A DNA stretch of 64,000 nucleotides. Origin: Rhodocollybia butyracea. Taxonomy: Eukaryota; Basidiomycota; Agaricomycetes; Agaricales; Omphalotaceae. The notes under the pieces are model-generated. The model worked only from the letters and a program-made list of their open reading frames with translations, had not been told where the DNA came from and ran no database searches. The stretch is taken from assembly GCA_015501585.1 (NCBI GenBank), contig JADNRY010000052.1, forward strand, positions 124,001-188,000, in the 5' to 3' direction. Shown here in pieces: positions 1-11,551 of this stretch; the first letter of the stretch is position 1, and every line of letters starts with the position of its first letter. Position numbers and translations under genes: made by a program.

Positions 1-788
1 TTCGACTGGCATTCTCTAAACGTTCTTTCCGATCGGGAAAGTATCTCGAACGCATCATTCTCTGTATTGAAGTTTGCTTTTGCCCGTTCGGTGACTGAGA
101 AAGAAACCTGAACTGCTTGTTCCAGCTCGTCTTCTTTGGGATATCCTAATCAGCGAGATGAGATATCGAAAGAAACTTTCCAGTCGCGACAGATGTACCT
201 GGCGTAGGCCCATTGAAGATTAAGCCATACAAGGCATCTAGTTTGCCAATGAAATCGTCGTATTCGTTCATTTTGACCAGCAGTTCGGCTTTCTACTTTG
301 TCCGGTGAGCAAGCTTTCAGGCAGATGTAAGTTGAGACTGACCGCAGTCTGTGCGTTTTTCAATGATTGTTCCAGAGAAGCTTTTCTTTCGCGTTCGTTG
401 TTTTCTTCTACCCTTGCCTCCTCGAACAACCTGTAGAGAGTCTTTTAGTCAAATAACTTTGTAGAATGGATTTCAGTTCGCACCTCTTGTTTCTTTGCTC
501 TCGTTCTTTCTCCTTTTCTTTCTCCTTCCTGCCGCGAAAAACCTGCGAAAATTTCAGGCCTCCCGGTATAATGCCTGGGTCAGCATTTCTTCTCTGATTC
601 CTCGTCTTCTCGAACAACACGGCAACATTTGCTTCGCATTCCTCGAGCTGCGCTTGTAGCTCTTCCACTTCGTTGATTTGCTGCTTCAGCTCATCCGGAA
701 TTGCTTCGAGTTCAGATAATGAGTTGATTAGTTGGGTGTGTCTAGATGAATTTTCTGCGACAGCCTGTTGAAGAAATGAAGACGACAT
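1..788 (-). pseudogene. Coiled-coil protein gene, copy 1 (partial, cut by window edge)
   Basis: Paralogue of the gene at 1254-2784. Translation from the ATG at 788 gives the same N-terminus (MSSSFLQQAV), a heptad-like acidic coiled coil, the shared motif NADPGIIPGGL and a Lys/Glu-rich tract. The second exon (about 195-285, KAELLVKMNEYDDFIGKLDA) and part of the third (before ~160) also match. Near 425-450 the frame breaks: the stretch corresponding to RLFEEARVEEN in copy 2 is readable only in another frame, so this copy looks frameshifted. The 3' exons lie outside the window. Function unknown; no named domain recognised. The decay call rests on one frameshift and could be a sequencing error. 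Confidence 0.55.
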
Positions 789-1253
789 GGAGGTACATGA
801 AGAGCCCGGCTTATGACACAAAATTTGGGCGGCGAATAGCTGAGCTACGGCAACCCCGGTGCCTAAACGATGATGGGGATAGAATGAAATATTAGGATAC
901 GCGCTTAAATCCTTATCAGCATGGGGAAATCCTTTCGTTTCTCCAAGTTTTACAGCTTTAAAAGAGGCGTGCAATAAATGTTGAGAAATACCTCAGCTGA
1001 GTGAATAACCAGACCTTCAATTTGCCCAAGCCTTTTTACTACCTTTGCTATTTCAGTAAGAGCGCTGGACCTTCTTCAAACCACAATTACGGGAAATTTG
1101 TTGTTTTCTTTCCTCATCCCATAACTGGTACTCAGGACATACAGTACAGAAGTACTACAATCTCCAGCGGCTGGTATAGCTCTGCAACATTAATGATCAG
1201 CGCAGAAAAGTCACACTGTATATTCAATAATCGTAAAGCATATTCCTCGCTGA

Positions 1254-2784
1254 TCATCTTCCTTGATTAAACCTGGATAACTTCTCCTGCTGCATCACCT
1301 GTACATTCGTATAGTCATAACTTGGGGGTGGTTCCTCAAAGTTACCATCATTAGGCTCCTCAAGCTCGCCAGAATTGAGCTTGGACACGATGTCGAGGAA
1401 CGTGGCTTTCCTGAGTTCGCGAAGCTCTTTTGCTGGGCCCGCTATACCTTGTTCGGCTTTCAGGACAGCACTCTTTGCGTCTTCAGTGCGCTCTTCACAG
1501 GATTTCCGTTCTGCCAATAACTGCAAGCGGGATTTGAGCGTCAGGAACGAATACACCGGAGGTGCGCGCCCACACTTACCTGCGAATATGTGTTACCGAG
1601 CTCCGCTGCATATACTTTCAAAACCTCTACAAGCTTTATTAGTACACTCAATTATCAAACTGACAAGGGACCCGCCACACCATGAAACTCGGTGTCATTC
1701 TCTTTTCGGACAGGCAACCTAATAAACAGGTATGTGAGCGGTACGGTATGACATGAGATAAACGTACTCTCTGACAATGCTCGGAGTCTCAAGTGTCCGA
1801 ATTTGTGGCGAGAGTTGTTGTGCTTCGCGCACAAGAACCTGAGCTTTCTGCGCTAAAGAATGTGCTGATTTCAATGAAGCCGATTCCTTTGTCTGCGCTG
1901 TTCGTCCTCCAGAGACCATAGCTATTTAATACGAGAGCTTGATCAACGCCCAGGTCAAGATTAACATGGAGACTTACCGGTAGTGGCCCAATAGATCGCA
2001 TCTTTCAGTTTCGAGTGGCATTCTTTGAATGTCCTTTCCGATCGGGAAAGGATCTCGAGCGCTTTGTTCTCCGCATTGAAATATGTTCTTGCCTGCTCGA
2101 CGACTGCGAAAGAGGCTCGAACTACCTGCTCAAGCTCGTCTTCCTTGGGATAACCTCATGAACCCGATGAGATATTGAAAGAAACCTTCCGGGAGCGAAA
2201 GATGTACCTGGCGTAGGCCCATTAAAAATGACATACATGGCATCTAACTGACCCACGATATCGTCGTAATCCTTCATTTTAACAAGCAATCCTTCTTTCT
2301 ACCTGAAACAGTGAGCAAATATTCCAAGTGGGCGTAATTTCAGGCTAACCACAGCTTGTTCCTTGCTCAAAGATTGTTCCAGGAAAGCCTTTCTTGCACG
2401 TTCACTGTTTTCCTCTACTCTTGCTTCCTCAAACAACCTGTACAAGAGTTTTGGTGAGAGTTCTTTGCAGGCGAAATCCAATCCGCACCTGTTATTTGTC
2501 TGCTCCTGTACTTTTTCCTTTTCTTTCTCCTTCTTACCGCGGAATAATCTCAAGCCTCCCGGGATAATGCCTGGATCAGCATTTCTCCTCTGATTCCTCG
2601 TCCTCTCAAACAACGCTGCAACATTCGCCTCGCATTTCTCAAGCTGCGCTTGCAATTCTTCCACCTTGCTGGTTTGCTCCTTCAATTCATCCGGAATCCG
2701 CTCGAGTCCAGATAACGCGTTGGTCAATTGAGCATGTCTATCCGAATTCACTGCGACAGCTTGTCGAAGAAATGACGAGGACAT
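1254..2784 (-). CDS. Coiled-coil hypothetical protein, copy 2 (about six exons)
   Basis: Hypothetical fungal coiled-coil protein of roughly 390 residues; function unknown. Exons with consistent phase: 2350-2784 (start MSSSFLRQAV), 2208-2298, 1978-2154, then an exon starting at 1921, a small exon ending near 1577 at a strong GTAAGT donor, and a last exon ending at the stop at 1254. Joins in the middle (about 1577-1790) are uncertain. Residues 1-60 form a Leu/Glu heptad helix, followed by NADPGIIPGGL, a basic/acidic KEKEKEK tract and further helices rich in Glu and Arg. The C-terminus contains EEPPPSYDYT, a PPxY-like motif of the kind bound by WW domains (inference). All reading frames of the mapped exons are open, so this copy is probably functional, unlike copy 1. 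Confidence 0.6.
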
Positions 2785-3861
2785 GGAGGCCCGAGTTGAA
2801 GCTTGAAGCTTGACTTTTGAAACAAATTTGGGCGGCGAGTGGCCGCACGCAATTCGGCAACACTGCCTATACTAAGATGATAATGAATCAAAAAGTCATT
2901 TTCAAACAGGCTTCCAGGATATGAGCGGAGAAGCAGGTTTTAGAAATGTTTGGACAAGCCTTATGGGTATCTAGCTTTCCCAGTACGAGCGCCCAGTGTA
3001 AAGTTGAAGAACTTTCTGCAGACCAGTCCTCCCTTGGTAACCCTGCAAGCTGGCCCAGCCCCATTGATGGCAACGTGGACCTCTGGAATTGTACTGATGG
3101 AGATAAATATGAAGCGCGGTACTTATCGAAGCGCATATAACACTATAATAAACTCTCAAAGAAAACCAAGTACTGTGCTGTCTCGTAAGGGTGTCATTCC
3201 CTCGTGCTGGCATTGTTCCTTGCTCCTGCCTTGTAATCATCTTGACTGTACCATGGAGAAAATAGTTGCTAGCGCAAGCACTGTGCGTGCATACAACCGA
3301 GGCTGAACACAACATAAGTACTACTTCTGGCACAAACGGACGGTTGCAAAAGTTCAGTTGCAATCAGACCACCTCCTCCGTATTTGAGCCGCTCATCGTA
3401 GTCTTCCCCAAACCAATGCACAGACAAGTCCGAAGATCTTAGACTACTTTAGTAGAAGTGTATACTTAGGGTTGTGTAGGGTCAGGTAGAGCTAGGACAG
3501 CTTACTGCCGAGATGTGGCCCTCTGGATTTTCATCCTGCAAGTCCCTCTCCATTTTATAAACAAGCTGAATCTATTGAATGGGATGAAGCAGGAGATCTT
3601 CTGGTAGTGGTAGTTGTAGTATAAGGTGACCTAAGGTGACCGGTCCTGGACCGAATTTCAAAATAAGGCTAAAGAAGCTCCCGCCTATCGCACTTGGAAG
3701 TCACGCCGTGCGGCATAATACTGAGAAATTGAAATGACCATATCGCTTATAAAAAGCAGCTTGTGGATGGAATGTTCCAGGTTTCAGTCTCTCATCACTC
3801 GAACACAGTTTGCTGGTCAACCTGCGTTCCCTCAACAATTATCACTCTCGAATTTTCAGAA
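2785..3861. other. Intergenic region without a supported gene
   Basis: The 5' flank of the coiled-coil gene resembles the flank of copy 1 near 789-880 (shared 'aatttgggcggcga'). Several overlapping open frames between 2890 and 3360 are short, mutually overlapping on both strands and show no splice structure or recognisable protein. A TATA-like 'cttataaaaagc' at about 3744 lies ~115 bp upstream of the next ATG and may be its promoter. Confidence 0.4.
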
Positions 3862-5129
3862 ATGCGCTCAGCTCTTTTTCTCTTTACACTCATCGTTAGT
3901 TCCATACTCGCTGTGTCCCCAATACCTGTGCCAGCAGGGTCCCCAGATGTAAGTGTTCAGTCCTCGTAGTTCGCTACCACTATACCTGATACCCACGTGT
4001 TGACAGGCACAGGCGACTGTGAGCACAACAAGTCTAAACTCTGATTCACAAAATCTCAGAGTGACCTTCATGGGTAGCTACGGTGAATCCCTGGGAGACG
4101 ACATTGAGACTGTATTTGATACTAGGCCGAAAGCTAATACTATGGCTCACTCTGCCATCACCGTTATGTTCGGCGACTTTGGTTTCTTGAATCGGAACAT
4201 CATCTACAGAGGTTTGTATAAACCACGAAGGCCAAAGGATCGCAGATGGCTGTATGTCAGAGTCAAAGGAACGGGTTATGGGTTTATGGCAAGAGGCTGT
4301 GAGTACTCGCGCCGGATTTGGTTTTCCTTGCCCCCCTGAGTCATAGCTTTGCTAGCCGAATTCAGGCAAGCTGGCAAGGGCGAGGCAGCGAAGAGAGCCG
4401 GTTGGAAATGGTATCTTGCCCTTAGCTCAGGCGAGCCAAAGCCGGGCCCGTTTGTGCCCATTCTAGGCGCTCCTAATACACAGGCGAGCCAGAGCCACCA
4501 GACGCCTGAAGTCATGAAGGCGATAGAAGCGATGCAACTAGAATGGGAGCAGCTTGTGCGAGAATTTGTGGCCCACTTTATGATCAAGAATGCCAATCCT
4601 CCTAAACCTGGCGAAGAGGGCCCTGGCAAACCTTCCCACAGAACCAAACTTCAGTTATCTCGTGTACCTCCCTTGGCCATGACCTTCGTTGATAACGATG
4701 GTAAGCCGTTCGAGAGGCAAGAAGGTCAAGGAGAGATTGATCTCCGCTTCACTGTACACATCAACCAAGTTTTAAATCGAATGGGCTCAATAACCTATCG
4801 CAATCAACCTTCACTTTTTCAACTGCATTGGTTTTTCACGCTCGTTGGAGGTGACCGCTGTACTACTACTCCGTGTTTTGGGCTTGTAAGGAAACCTCTA
4901 GAATGTGAGTGCTACTGCTCCCAGATCTGGTTTCTCTGCATTTCTCATCATGACAAAAGCTGGGGACATACTTATTGTACAGCCAAAGCCAAAAGGCTCC
5001 GGGAGCTCCAGCCGGTTTGACACTATTGGGACATATCCTCCAACAAAACCAGGCGCGCAACTTGAGGATATGAAGAAGGTGTTGGAAGAGGAATTTATGC
5101 CGCATGAAGATTTCTCGCATCCCAAGTAA
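3862..5129 (+). CDS. Predicted secreted protein, four exons, family unknown
   Basis: Exons 3862-3948, 4007-4298, 4356-4904 and 4960-5129 join in frame with GT..AG introns of 55-58 bp and encode 365 residues. The N-terminus (MRSALFLFTLIVSSILAVSP) is a clear signal peptide: basic n-region, 15-residue hydrophobic core, small residues before the predicted cleavage. The rest has no further membrane segment. It contains a beta-rich stretch (NLRVTFMGSYGESLGDD), a basic patch (YKPRRPKDRRWLYVRV), a central helix-prone part (VMKAIEAMQLEWEQLVREF) and an acidic C-terminal helix (LEDMKKVLEEEFMPHEDF). I do not recognise the family. Splicing is strongly supported because the frame closes across all three introns. 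The first acceptor could lie 6 bp downstream, removing two residues. Probably an extracellular or secretory-pathway protein. Confidence 0.7.
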
Positions 5130-6995
5130 TAGGACAAAGTCATATGTACGGTGTCTGTTGCGTGGCAAGGCGTGGGCGGACAGAAATGAAAGAGTTATTG
5201 TTGACAGTCAGTAAATAAACCCTACTGAGAAGTTCGCTCGGGTAGTGACGCCGAGAAAGAGATGCCCTCTACCAACTTGCCTCTGAGTCTAATATGAATA
5301 CAGTTCCGGCAGCTTACCAAGTTCCTCAAGTCTAAATCGAAGTCGTGATATCGTATAAGCTCCAGCCTAAATTCCACCACTCATTCAGGCTACAGCCGTG
5401 CTGGAGGCAACAGAAGATGTTCATGCGGAGGTACAGGTGGCTGGGGAGCCAGTGATATCGGACTGGTTGCGGTAACTGCAGCAGAATCAGGGAGAGAGGC
5501 GGATAGGAGAAGAAGCAGAGGCGGAAGCCAAAGCCAAGGGAGGAAAGCCAATGCCATTGCGGTTTTTTCTCCGAATCGCACCCTTTGGTACTTCTCTCGC
5601 TAGCATTCTGACCAGCTGCAACGGTACGTGAACTCAGGTTAACAACGAAGTCCTCGTTATATCACTGGAGCTTCCTTTTTGGGCCAAATTTTACCGGTTC
5701 AAGGATAATCGTGTGCGGCGCTGGCAATGTGGGTCGTCGTGACGTCGAGATAAGTCCGAGAGTCCTGGTGCATTGAGATCATCTAATCCTAACTTGAGTT
5801 AGTGGCGAGGTCGTATGATAGTTCCAAGAGCGAGGTCCGACAAGCTAGCTGCTTCTCCTGAGTACCAGTCGTCGCCTCGATCATGCTTAGTGCCTTCTTG
5901 TCCGTCGATTTAGGCTCTGATGATCCAGTAACTCGGCGTAGTTTTGCGGTACGCATATCAACCTCCCATCAAACCTTGCTTCCGCCCCTCTGAACTCGTT
6001 TTTCATTCTTCTTCCTTCTGCTTCAGGTGGCTGCAACGACCGGAATAGCATGCGCCGGACTGTCTTGCATGCAAGCAGGGCTTCCATCCCTATTTCTCGT
6101 CCGTAAATTAGGGAAATCCGGCTGTTGATAGGCTCGAGAGGGCTATCGATTGTGAGATAGCTTCGATATGGATATCGTACTCGCCTCCGACAAACGCAGA
6201 CCTTCTTCAAAGCTTCAAAGCTTCAGATATTCAGGCCTGGCGCCAGAATTGGTCTTTCAGTGACAACGACCTACAACGTATCTCAACTCAAAATCTCCTT
6301 CCGACCTCGCATTACTGGCCAGAAAGTTCTTCGGGACTTTCGCGAGCCGAACACTGTCAACATCCAGGTCTCGAGCATTCTAAGTTGATGCGGTGGTCAG
6401 AACGAAACTATGAAGCTAAACAGAACGCGACGCCAATGATTATGCTGAAGGAAAATAGTGAAGTACGACTCAGATCCAAAGTATTTCACTAACTTATTTT
6501 TCTCTTGCTGCGTGCAACCTCTAGACCTCTATAACTGAGAAGGTCACAACCACTATTCGTTTCCTCATCTTGGTTGCCAGGTTAGGGTTACGCTAGGGTT
6601 AGCTTTGAGCGCTTCGATCAATCGTAAGCTCAGCAAGTAGCCATCCGGTCGTGGCACGTTCTACTAGTTATCTGTATTACCCAGCTATGGCAGGCTACTT
6701 ATGGCCAGCCTCTGAGTAGCTTCTTGGATCCCTTGGGCCTTTCTGATTGCAGATAAGAAACGCACGTTCGCGCCGATTTTTCCGGGATAGCACCGCTTTT
6801 TTCCTTTTTTGCAACGATCGTGTCGGCGTGCTATTACTCATTCGACCAATGCAATGACTCCTAACAACGCCCCCGGGCCAGTCCGCATTCGTCAAGATCA
6901 GGTTTCCTGGTGCTTATCTTATCTCAGCTAGTTCTCCTTCAACCACAACCACCAGCGACACAATTACTTACAGCTTGACCAATATCGAGTCCATA
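5130..6995. other. Gene-poor region
   Basis: No convincing coding sequence. A minus-strand open frame at 5887-6210 (107 codons) has no match I recognise and no splice context. Near 6585-6602 there are two TAGGGTTA-like words, too few to call a telomeric repeat. The last ~95 bp (6900-6995) are the family S promoter: the block 'ggtttcctggtgctt...cagctagttctcc' recurs upstream of the family S relic at 19076 (18967-19022). Confidence 0.4.
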
Positions 6996-7760
6996 ATGTC
7001 CTCCACTACACTTTCTTCCGCCGTCAGGTCGTTGGCCCAGGCTACTTTCTCAAAGAGCAAAGCCAACACTCCTGCAGAGTCAACGTCGGTCGACAAAGAC
7101 ACTGAAGTCGATTCCATTAGTGACTCCGTTCCATCACTCTCGTCGTCCTTCCCCTCATTCGACAGCTTCAAAGACCGCCGTGCGTACGAGCACGACCGTC
7201 AACGCAGGAAGCGTTCAGAGGAGTTCGTCAAGAAGCGCGAGGCCAGATCGCTCGAGACCATGATTTTTAGAGGCCTCAAAGGCGATGCTGCGTCTATGCG
7301 GGAGAAGAGCATAAGGAAGGAGAAACGGATAGAGGCGAAGCAGAGAGGCGCAGGGGCCGCTGATGACGAGGGAGATGTGATTCAGGGAGTCAGAAGTACA
7401 GGAACCTGGAAGGAGCCCAGCACCGCCAACCAGTCGGAGGTGAAGCTCGCAGACTTGATTACGCCGGGCTCCATAAGGAAATCTCGGAAGAACAAAGGTA
7501 TGTCTTGTCCTCTTGTCTCGTTATCTTTTCGTGCTTACTTATTGACCTTGCCAGACTCTGATTTTGAAGTCATCCCGGCCGTTCGCTCCGTTATTGTCTT
7601 GGACGAACTTGCATTTATGCAGGACACACCTCGGCCCCGCGACCTCGAGCAGGACTGGGAGCATGTCTATCATAGCGACGGTGATGACTATGACTCGAGC
7701 TCGTCAACTGCTGATCCCAATCTTACCTATGCCAAGGTCGTCCTTCATGGCTTGGACTGA
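6996..7760 (+). CDS. Small charged protein 'family S', intact copy
   Basis: Two exons, 6996-7497 and 7555-7760, joined by a 57 bp intron (GTATGT..CCAG), give 235 residues. An in-frame ATG lies 21 bp upstream; I chose 6996 because the paralogue at 19076 aligns from this ATG. The N-terminal third is Ser/Thr-rich and acidic (VPSLSSSFPSFDSFKDR). The middle is strongly basic and helical (RRKRSEEFVKKREAR, EKSIRKEKRIEAKQR). Exon 2 holds the most conserved part, FEVIPAVRSVIVLDELAFMQ, then an acidic tail ending NLTYAKVVLHGLD. No known domain, signal peptide or membrane segment; possibly nuclear given the basic stretches (inference). Decayed copies occur at 19076, 26975, 34157 and 51226. Function unknown. 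Confidence 0.65.
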   Translation: MSSTTLSSAVRSLAQATFSKSKANTPAESTSVDKDTEVDSISDSVPSLSSSFPSFDSFKDRRAYEHDRQRRKRSEEFVKKREARSLETMIFRGLKGDAASMREKSIRKEKRIEAKQRGAGAADDEGDVIQGVRSTGTWKEPSTANQSEVKLADLITPGSIRKSRKNKGMSCPLVSLSFRAYLLTLPDSDFEVIPAVRSVIVLDELAFMQDTPRPRDLEQDWEHVYHSDGDDYDSSSSTADPNLTYAKVVLHGLD

Positions 7761-8401
7761 ATTCAACTCTCGTGGTAGATTTTTTCATGTTTCATGCCTT
7801 AAGTTTTAACCATATACAATACTGAATAATACCCCCTTAACCCAAATCGACCTTGTATCAACTTCCATCTCTTGTCATTGATTAACTCTCATTCATTCAA
7901 TCTTTTCGCATATTAAACCATCACATCCTTTTGCTCTCCAAATATTGTTGTACGATATCTACTTACCTGCTTGCTTTTGCTGCGTGCCATACAGCTTCAT
8001 ATGCTTTCAGTGCCTTCCTCTCGTTTGTATGCGGGCTTTTTCGGTTCTTCTTTCATAACCCATACCGTATTATGGATCTTGATGAAGATGCGTGTATTGT
8101 ATGTATGCGTTTTAGAGATCGAAATACCAATGTATATGAATGATTTATGCGTGGAATTTTGACTCGTGGTTCTGCTTTATGCTACGTGATTCGATAGGCA
8201 AACAGTGCGTAACAACTTAGATAGGGTCTCGCCAGTATATATGGTAACCTAGTCCTACCCTGCGACCAGTACAGAGAGCAGGCTCGACTCCCATACGTTC
8301 ATGTTTCATTTCCCCTTAGCCATCTCTCCAATTTCTCCCTCGCGTTTTGTGACAACCTTTCCAAGCTTTTCGTTGTAACAGGCAGGGTTTTCTTTGCTGA
8401 T
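7761..8401. other. Conserved flank between family S and DUF6535
   Basis: Non-coding. It contains the family S 3' region and a block recurring at 27715-28270 and, in part, at 58510-58915. A sub-block at 8233-8295 (GTAACCTAGTCCTACCCTGC followed by GCTCGACTCCC) recurs downstream of all six DUF6535 copies. Confidence 0.5.
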
Positions 8402-10410
8402 TTAAGAGTTGGGAAGTAGGGTCCTTAAAGGCAGCCCCGATTGGACAGGCCCAGACATAATAAAATCTTGGATTTGGACAGAAGAAACTTGGTAGTGCGA
8501 ATAGCGTGACCAAAGAAATCCCGGTAATCTGTCATTGTATCCAGAACTCCGGAGCAGTGGTTCCCATACAATTGGAGGAAGGTTCAAAGGTGGACCTTCC
8601 TTGTAGGCATCAAGGACCCAGTTTATAGCATTTTCAGCCGCAAGCTCTATACATTGTCCGGCGTGAAAAAATTTCACCGGACTTAGGCCAAAAGCCAGTG
8701 CCGAAAGAGCGGACGTGATATCACAATTATGGTCTGAAATGTTCTCCTCATAGCTCGCATGAAACTCCTGGTTGGAAGAAAACTTGGCAGCTATGGAGGT
8801 GAAATGGATTCCTGCGCGAAACCAACCCTCCAAGTCGTCTAAATTTGTCAAGGTCTGTAGATGTCTATTGATTTGATAAAGCACAAAATTCTTATTTGTG
8901 ATCTCCTTCATGAACTTTTCTGGAATCTCAGGAGGAAATCCACCAAGTGACCGAAAAACGACTTTCTTTGCAGAGGGATTGGAGGTATAGTGGCCAAGCC
9001 ATGCAAGAGAAGTTAAATCCTGATTCTGAGAAGTCAAAACCTGGTTCCAGCGATAGCAAGCTATAGAACGCTCCCTTGCTTTCACATGTGAGAGAAGATG
9101 TGTAAGGGTTGTTCTGTAAGAGCACTGAACCATGAATAGTGGAAGGACAGTGGCCATCAGGTAAAGAACAACAACAGTCACAGAGATAGCACCAACGATA
9201 TATGCCATGGTAGTGCTTAGAGGGATAAGAAAGACAACAAGCCCAGCAAGGAATAGTATCAGGGCGAGATGAAGGAGGGTGGGGAGCATTCCAATGAGCG
9301 ACTGAACCCGCCATTTCTCGAGCCCATCGAAGCGGAATTGCCGGATAAGTGCTCGGTCGCGTGGCGTGCCAGTGATAATGGACATGTACTGACGAAGCCA
9401 TTGCTTTGCAAGTACAGCAAAGAGAGCAACAGAAAGCGATGTAGCAAGGCTTGTAAACCAAAGACCATTGACCCATAGATCAAGGATTGCAGGAGAGAAT
9501 GCGGTGCTGGTGAGAGGAATGGTTGAGATGGCAGTACTATTTGTATTTGCGCGGACCAGCATGGCCAACTCGCTGAGATAAGATACAGAGAGTTGAGTAG
9601 AATTTTGAGAGAGTGACTGCGATGTCTGTGCCACAAATGTTGTCAGGACAGCAGAGAAAAGACCAGCCTATAAAGACGTCAGGAACTCCAATTCAAGTGA
9701 TGTGTCAAAGAGCGTACAAAGACCAGTAAAATATCCAGACTATCACTCAATTCCCCAACCATATCATTGTCAAATGCAGTCGCTTCGTCGCCATAGACCT
9801 TCCAAACACGAGCTTCCTGCCCAAGTTCCTGATAACGTTCATCCTCCGGGTACTTCAGTGTGTAGTCGTAGCTTGCTACCGATAAATGATTGACAACATT
9901 GAAACCAAATACATAAAAATTATACATACCTGCCAAAGGATCGTGTGCTGCTTGATCCTTTTTCAATCCAAACCGACGAGCCTTGAAAGGTCCTTTTTTA
10001 GTGCCTTGCTCCATCTTCTTCTCTGAACCAGTGACAGCGTTGTGTAAGTCCGAGATTGCTTCGTGGAGGGAGCTCAATATACTCGTGAGAGTACTGACTG
10101 GTGGATCGGATGCCTGGGCGGGGAGAGCTTTATTTGGGGCATCAGGTGCCACAGGGTGAGCTCCATCTTGTCCCGTAGATGTAGGTTCCATTACTGGCAT
10201 GGTTATATTACTTGTTAGCTGAGATGTCACAGGGGCAGGAGCACTGGGAGCTGGATGGGCGGGGTCTGAACCAGATCTCGGTATGGAAGCCTCGCGCTCT
10301 TCGCGAGCTTGCATCATGGAATGTATACTACGCATGAGCGTGAGCATCTCATCTGAGTAGCTCATTCCAGGTTGATTATCGTCGAAAGAAACTTCGGAAG
10401 GTTGTTCCAT
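8402..10410 (-). CDS. DUF6535 membrane protein, copy 1
   Basis: Three exons, 9930-10410, 9718-9875 and 8402-9667, splice in frame to 634 residues. Residues 1-160 are a hydrophilic N-terminal extension: a helix (EMLTLMRSIHSMMQAREERE), a Pro/Ala/Ser-rich linker and a basic segment (KARRFGLKKDQAAHDPLAG). Exon 2 begins the DUF6535 domain (ARVWKVYGDEA...DSLDILLVF). Four predicted membrane helices follow: about 207-226, 278-301, 339-364 and 367-392, with the family-typical LWVNGLWFTSL and AKQWLRQY between them. The C-terminal ~240 residues are soluble and include the well conserved HNCDITSALSALAFGLSPVKFFHAGQCIELAAENAI. DUF6535 is a fungal family of unknown function. All frames are open, so this copy is probably functional. 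A nearly identical neighbour lies at 11800. Confidence 0.85.
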
Positions 10411-11036
10411 TGGTTTGTGTAGCAGATGGGTATAAGGTCAAAGTAGTAAGTAGGGAACGCGACTCGCAGTAAATGTGTAGAGGACAGCTTCAATGTCGCG
10501 AGCGTTTATTACTTGATAGCCAATCACAGTTCCAACACAGTAGTCACATGTAGAAGAAAGAAGTTCGTATAAGTATAGAGTGCAATCCATATAATGATAT
10601 TGGCGGCTACCCACAACTTGCCTGCCAAGTCTCGAAAGCGCGCTCGAGCCCAACCCCAGAAAAGGGTCGCTCCGACTCACGTACAGGGTTGTAGGTGGTC
10701 TTACTACCACATCGTGTTTGGCGATAGCCAACAAAGTGAATAAGGCGGGCCGCAGTGTGGCGCTGGCCTATCCACAAGAACTCACCCAGCATACAGCCAA
10801 ATTTAGATTGATCTTCACATTGATGAATAAATTCACAGGGAATGTAGATGGTCCGATACTCCAAAAGAAACTTAGGGATGTAGTCAGAGGACATGGTGAA
10901 GCTCTACTAAAGGAGAGTAATGGAAGCAGGCAAGATCATATACTCAACAATATGCGTCCAAATGCTGGTTGGGTTTGTGCCGCAAATCTGCTTGAAATCT
11001 GCCGCCCTTATGTGTTCGATGGCCGGTTGATAAACC
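10411..11036. promoter_or_regulatory. 5' flank of DUF6535 copy 1
   Basis: Region shared, with indels, by the 5' flanks of the other DUF6535 copies: 'gtagaggacagcttcaa', 'cacatgtagaag', a TATA-like 'gtataagtatag' near 10567 and a block ending 'gataaacctta'. The equivalent flank of copy 2 (13779-14400) has frame-breaking differences throughout, so the open frame spanning 10718-11146 is judged non-coding. Confidence 0.45.
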
Positions 11037-11039
11037 TTA

Positions 11040-11548
11040 GAGCCTGTTCGGCCACGGATTTGGATTTGGATTTAGCTCAAAGCTCCTGGTTGCGCATTTT
11101 TGCAGCTAGAGCTCCAGAAGTGAACGAATTTACAGCGAAGAAGTAATGTGTAGAGCTTCAATACATTACACCTATTTAGCACTTTTACTGGCTCAAAAAG
11201 AGAATGACTGTTGTTCACACTCTTTAACCTTTGGTTTTCAGTTCTGGCTCCCTCTTGGTCTGTTGCCAGCTAAAACAGCCTGTAAACATATTGAAAAAGC
11301 ATAACAAACCTTTCCACATGTAATTAGGCCATATACTAGTGAAATCCTTCACAAAGTCACAATTTCTTCAAAAAAAGTGAACAGAACCCGCGTTGTTGTG
11401 GTTGCTAACTTGTCCTGTCACAATGACTCATACATGCCGTCAGGTCACATCGGCAATGTTCGGAAACATACGAGGAGCCATCATTGTTACTATATAGAGT
11501 AGGTTTGGATTCTAGAATCCAAATCCAAATCCGTGGCCGAACAGGCTC
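11040..11548. mobile_element. MITE, PIF/Harbinger-like (509 bp, TTA target duplication)
   Basis: Perfect terminal inverted repeats of about 34 bp beginning GAGCCTGTTCGGCCACGGAT at 11040 and ending with the reverse complement at 11548. The ends are flanked by TTA at 11037-11039 and 11549-11551. The paralogous flank of DUF6535 copy 2 (about 14384-14400) carries the uninterrupted sequence aaaccttagg, i.e. the empty site. The 3 bp TWA duplication and length fit non-autonomous PIF/Harbinger elements. No transposase is encoded. Confidence 0.8.
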
Positions 11549-11551
11549 TTA

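Noticed and set aside
2888..3363. Overlapping frames of 64-130 codons on both strands
   Set aside because: Mutually overlapping, no splice sites, no domain, no paralogue.
6580..6605. Telomere-like TTAGGGTTA and TAGGGTTAG words
   Set aside because: Only two imperfect units separated by three bases; no array.
8928..9478. Long Cys/Trp-rich frames overlapping DUF6535 exon 3 (also at 35773-36282, 59385-59930 and others)
   Set aside because: They lie in alternative frames of the real exon and recur only because the exon itself is duplicated.
10718..11146. 142-codon plus-strand open frame upstream of DUF6535 copy 1
   Set aside because: It runs across the left end of the MITE at 11040, and the paralogous flank at 14100-14400 has stops and indels in the same frame, so the frame is accidental.
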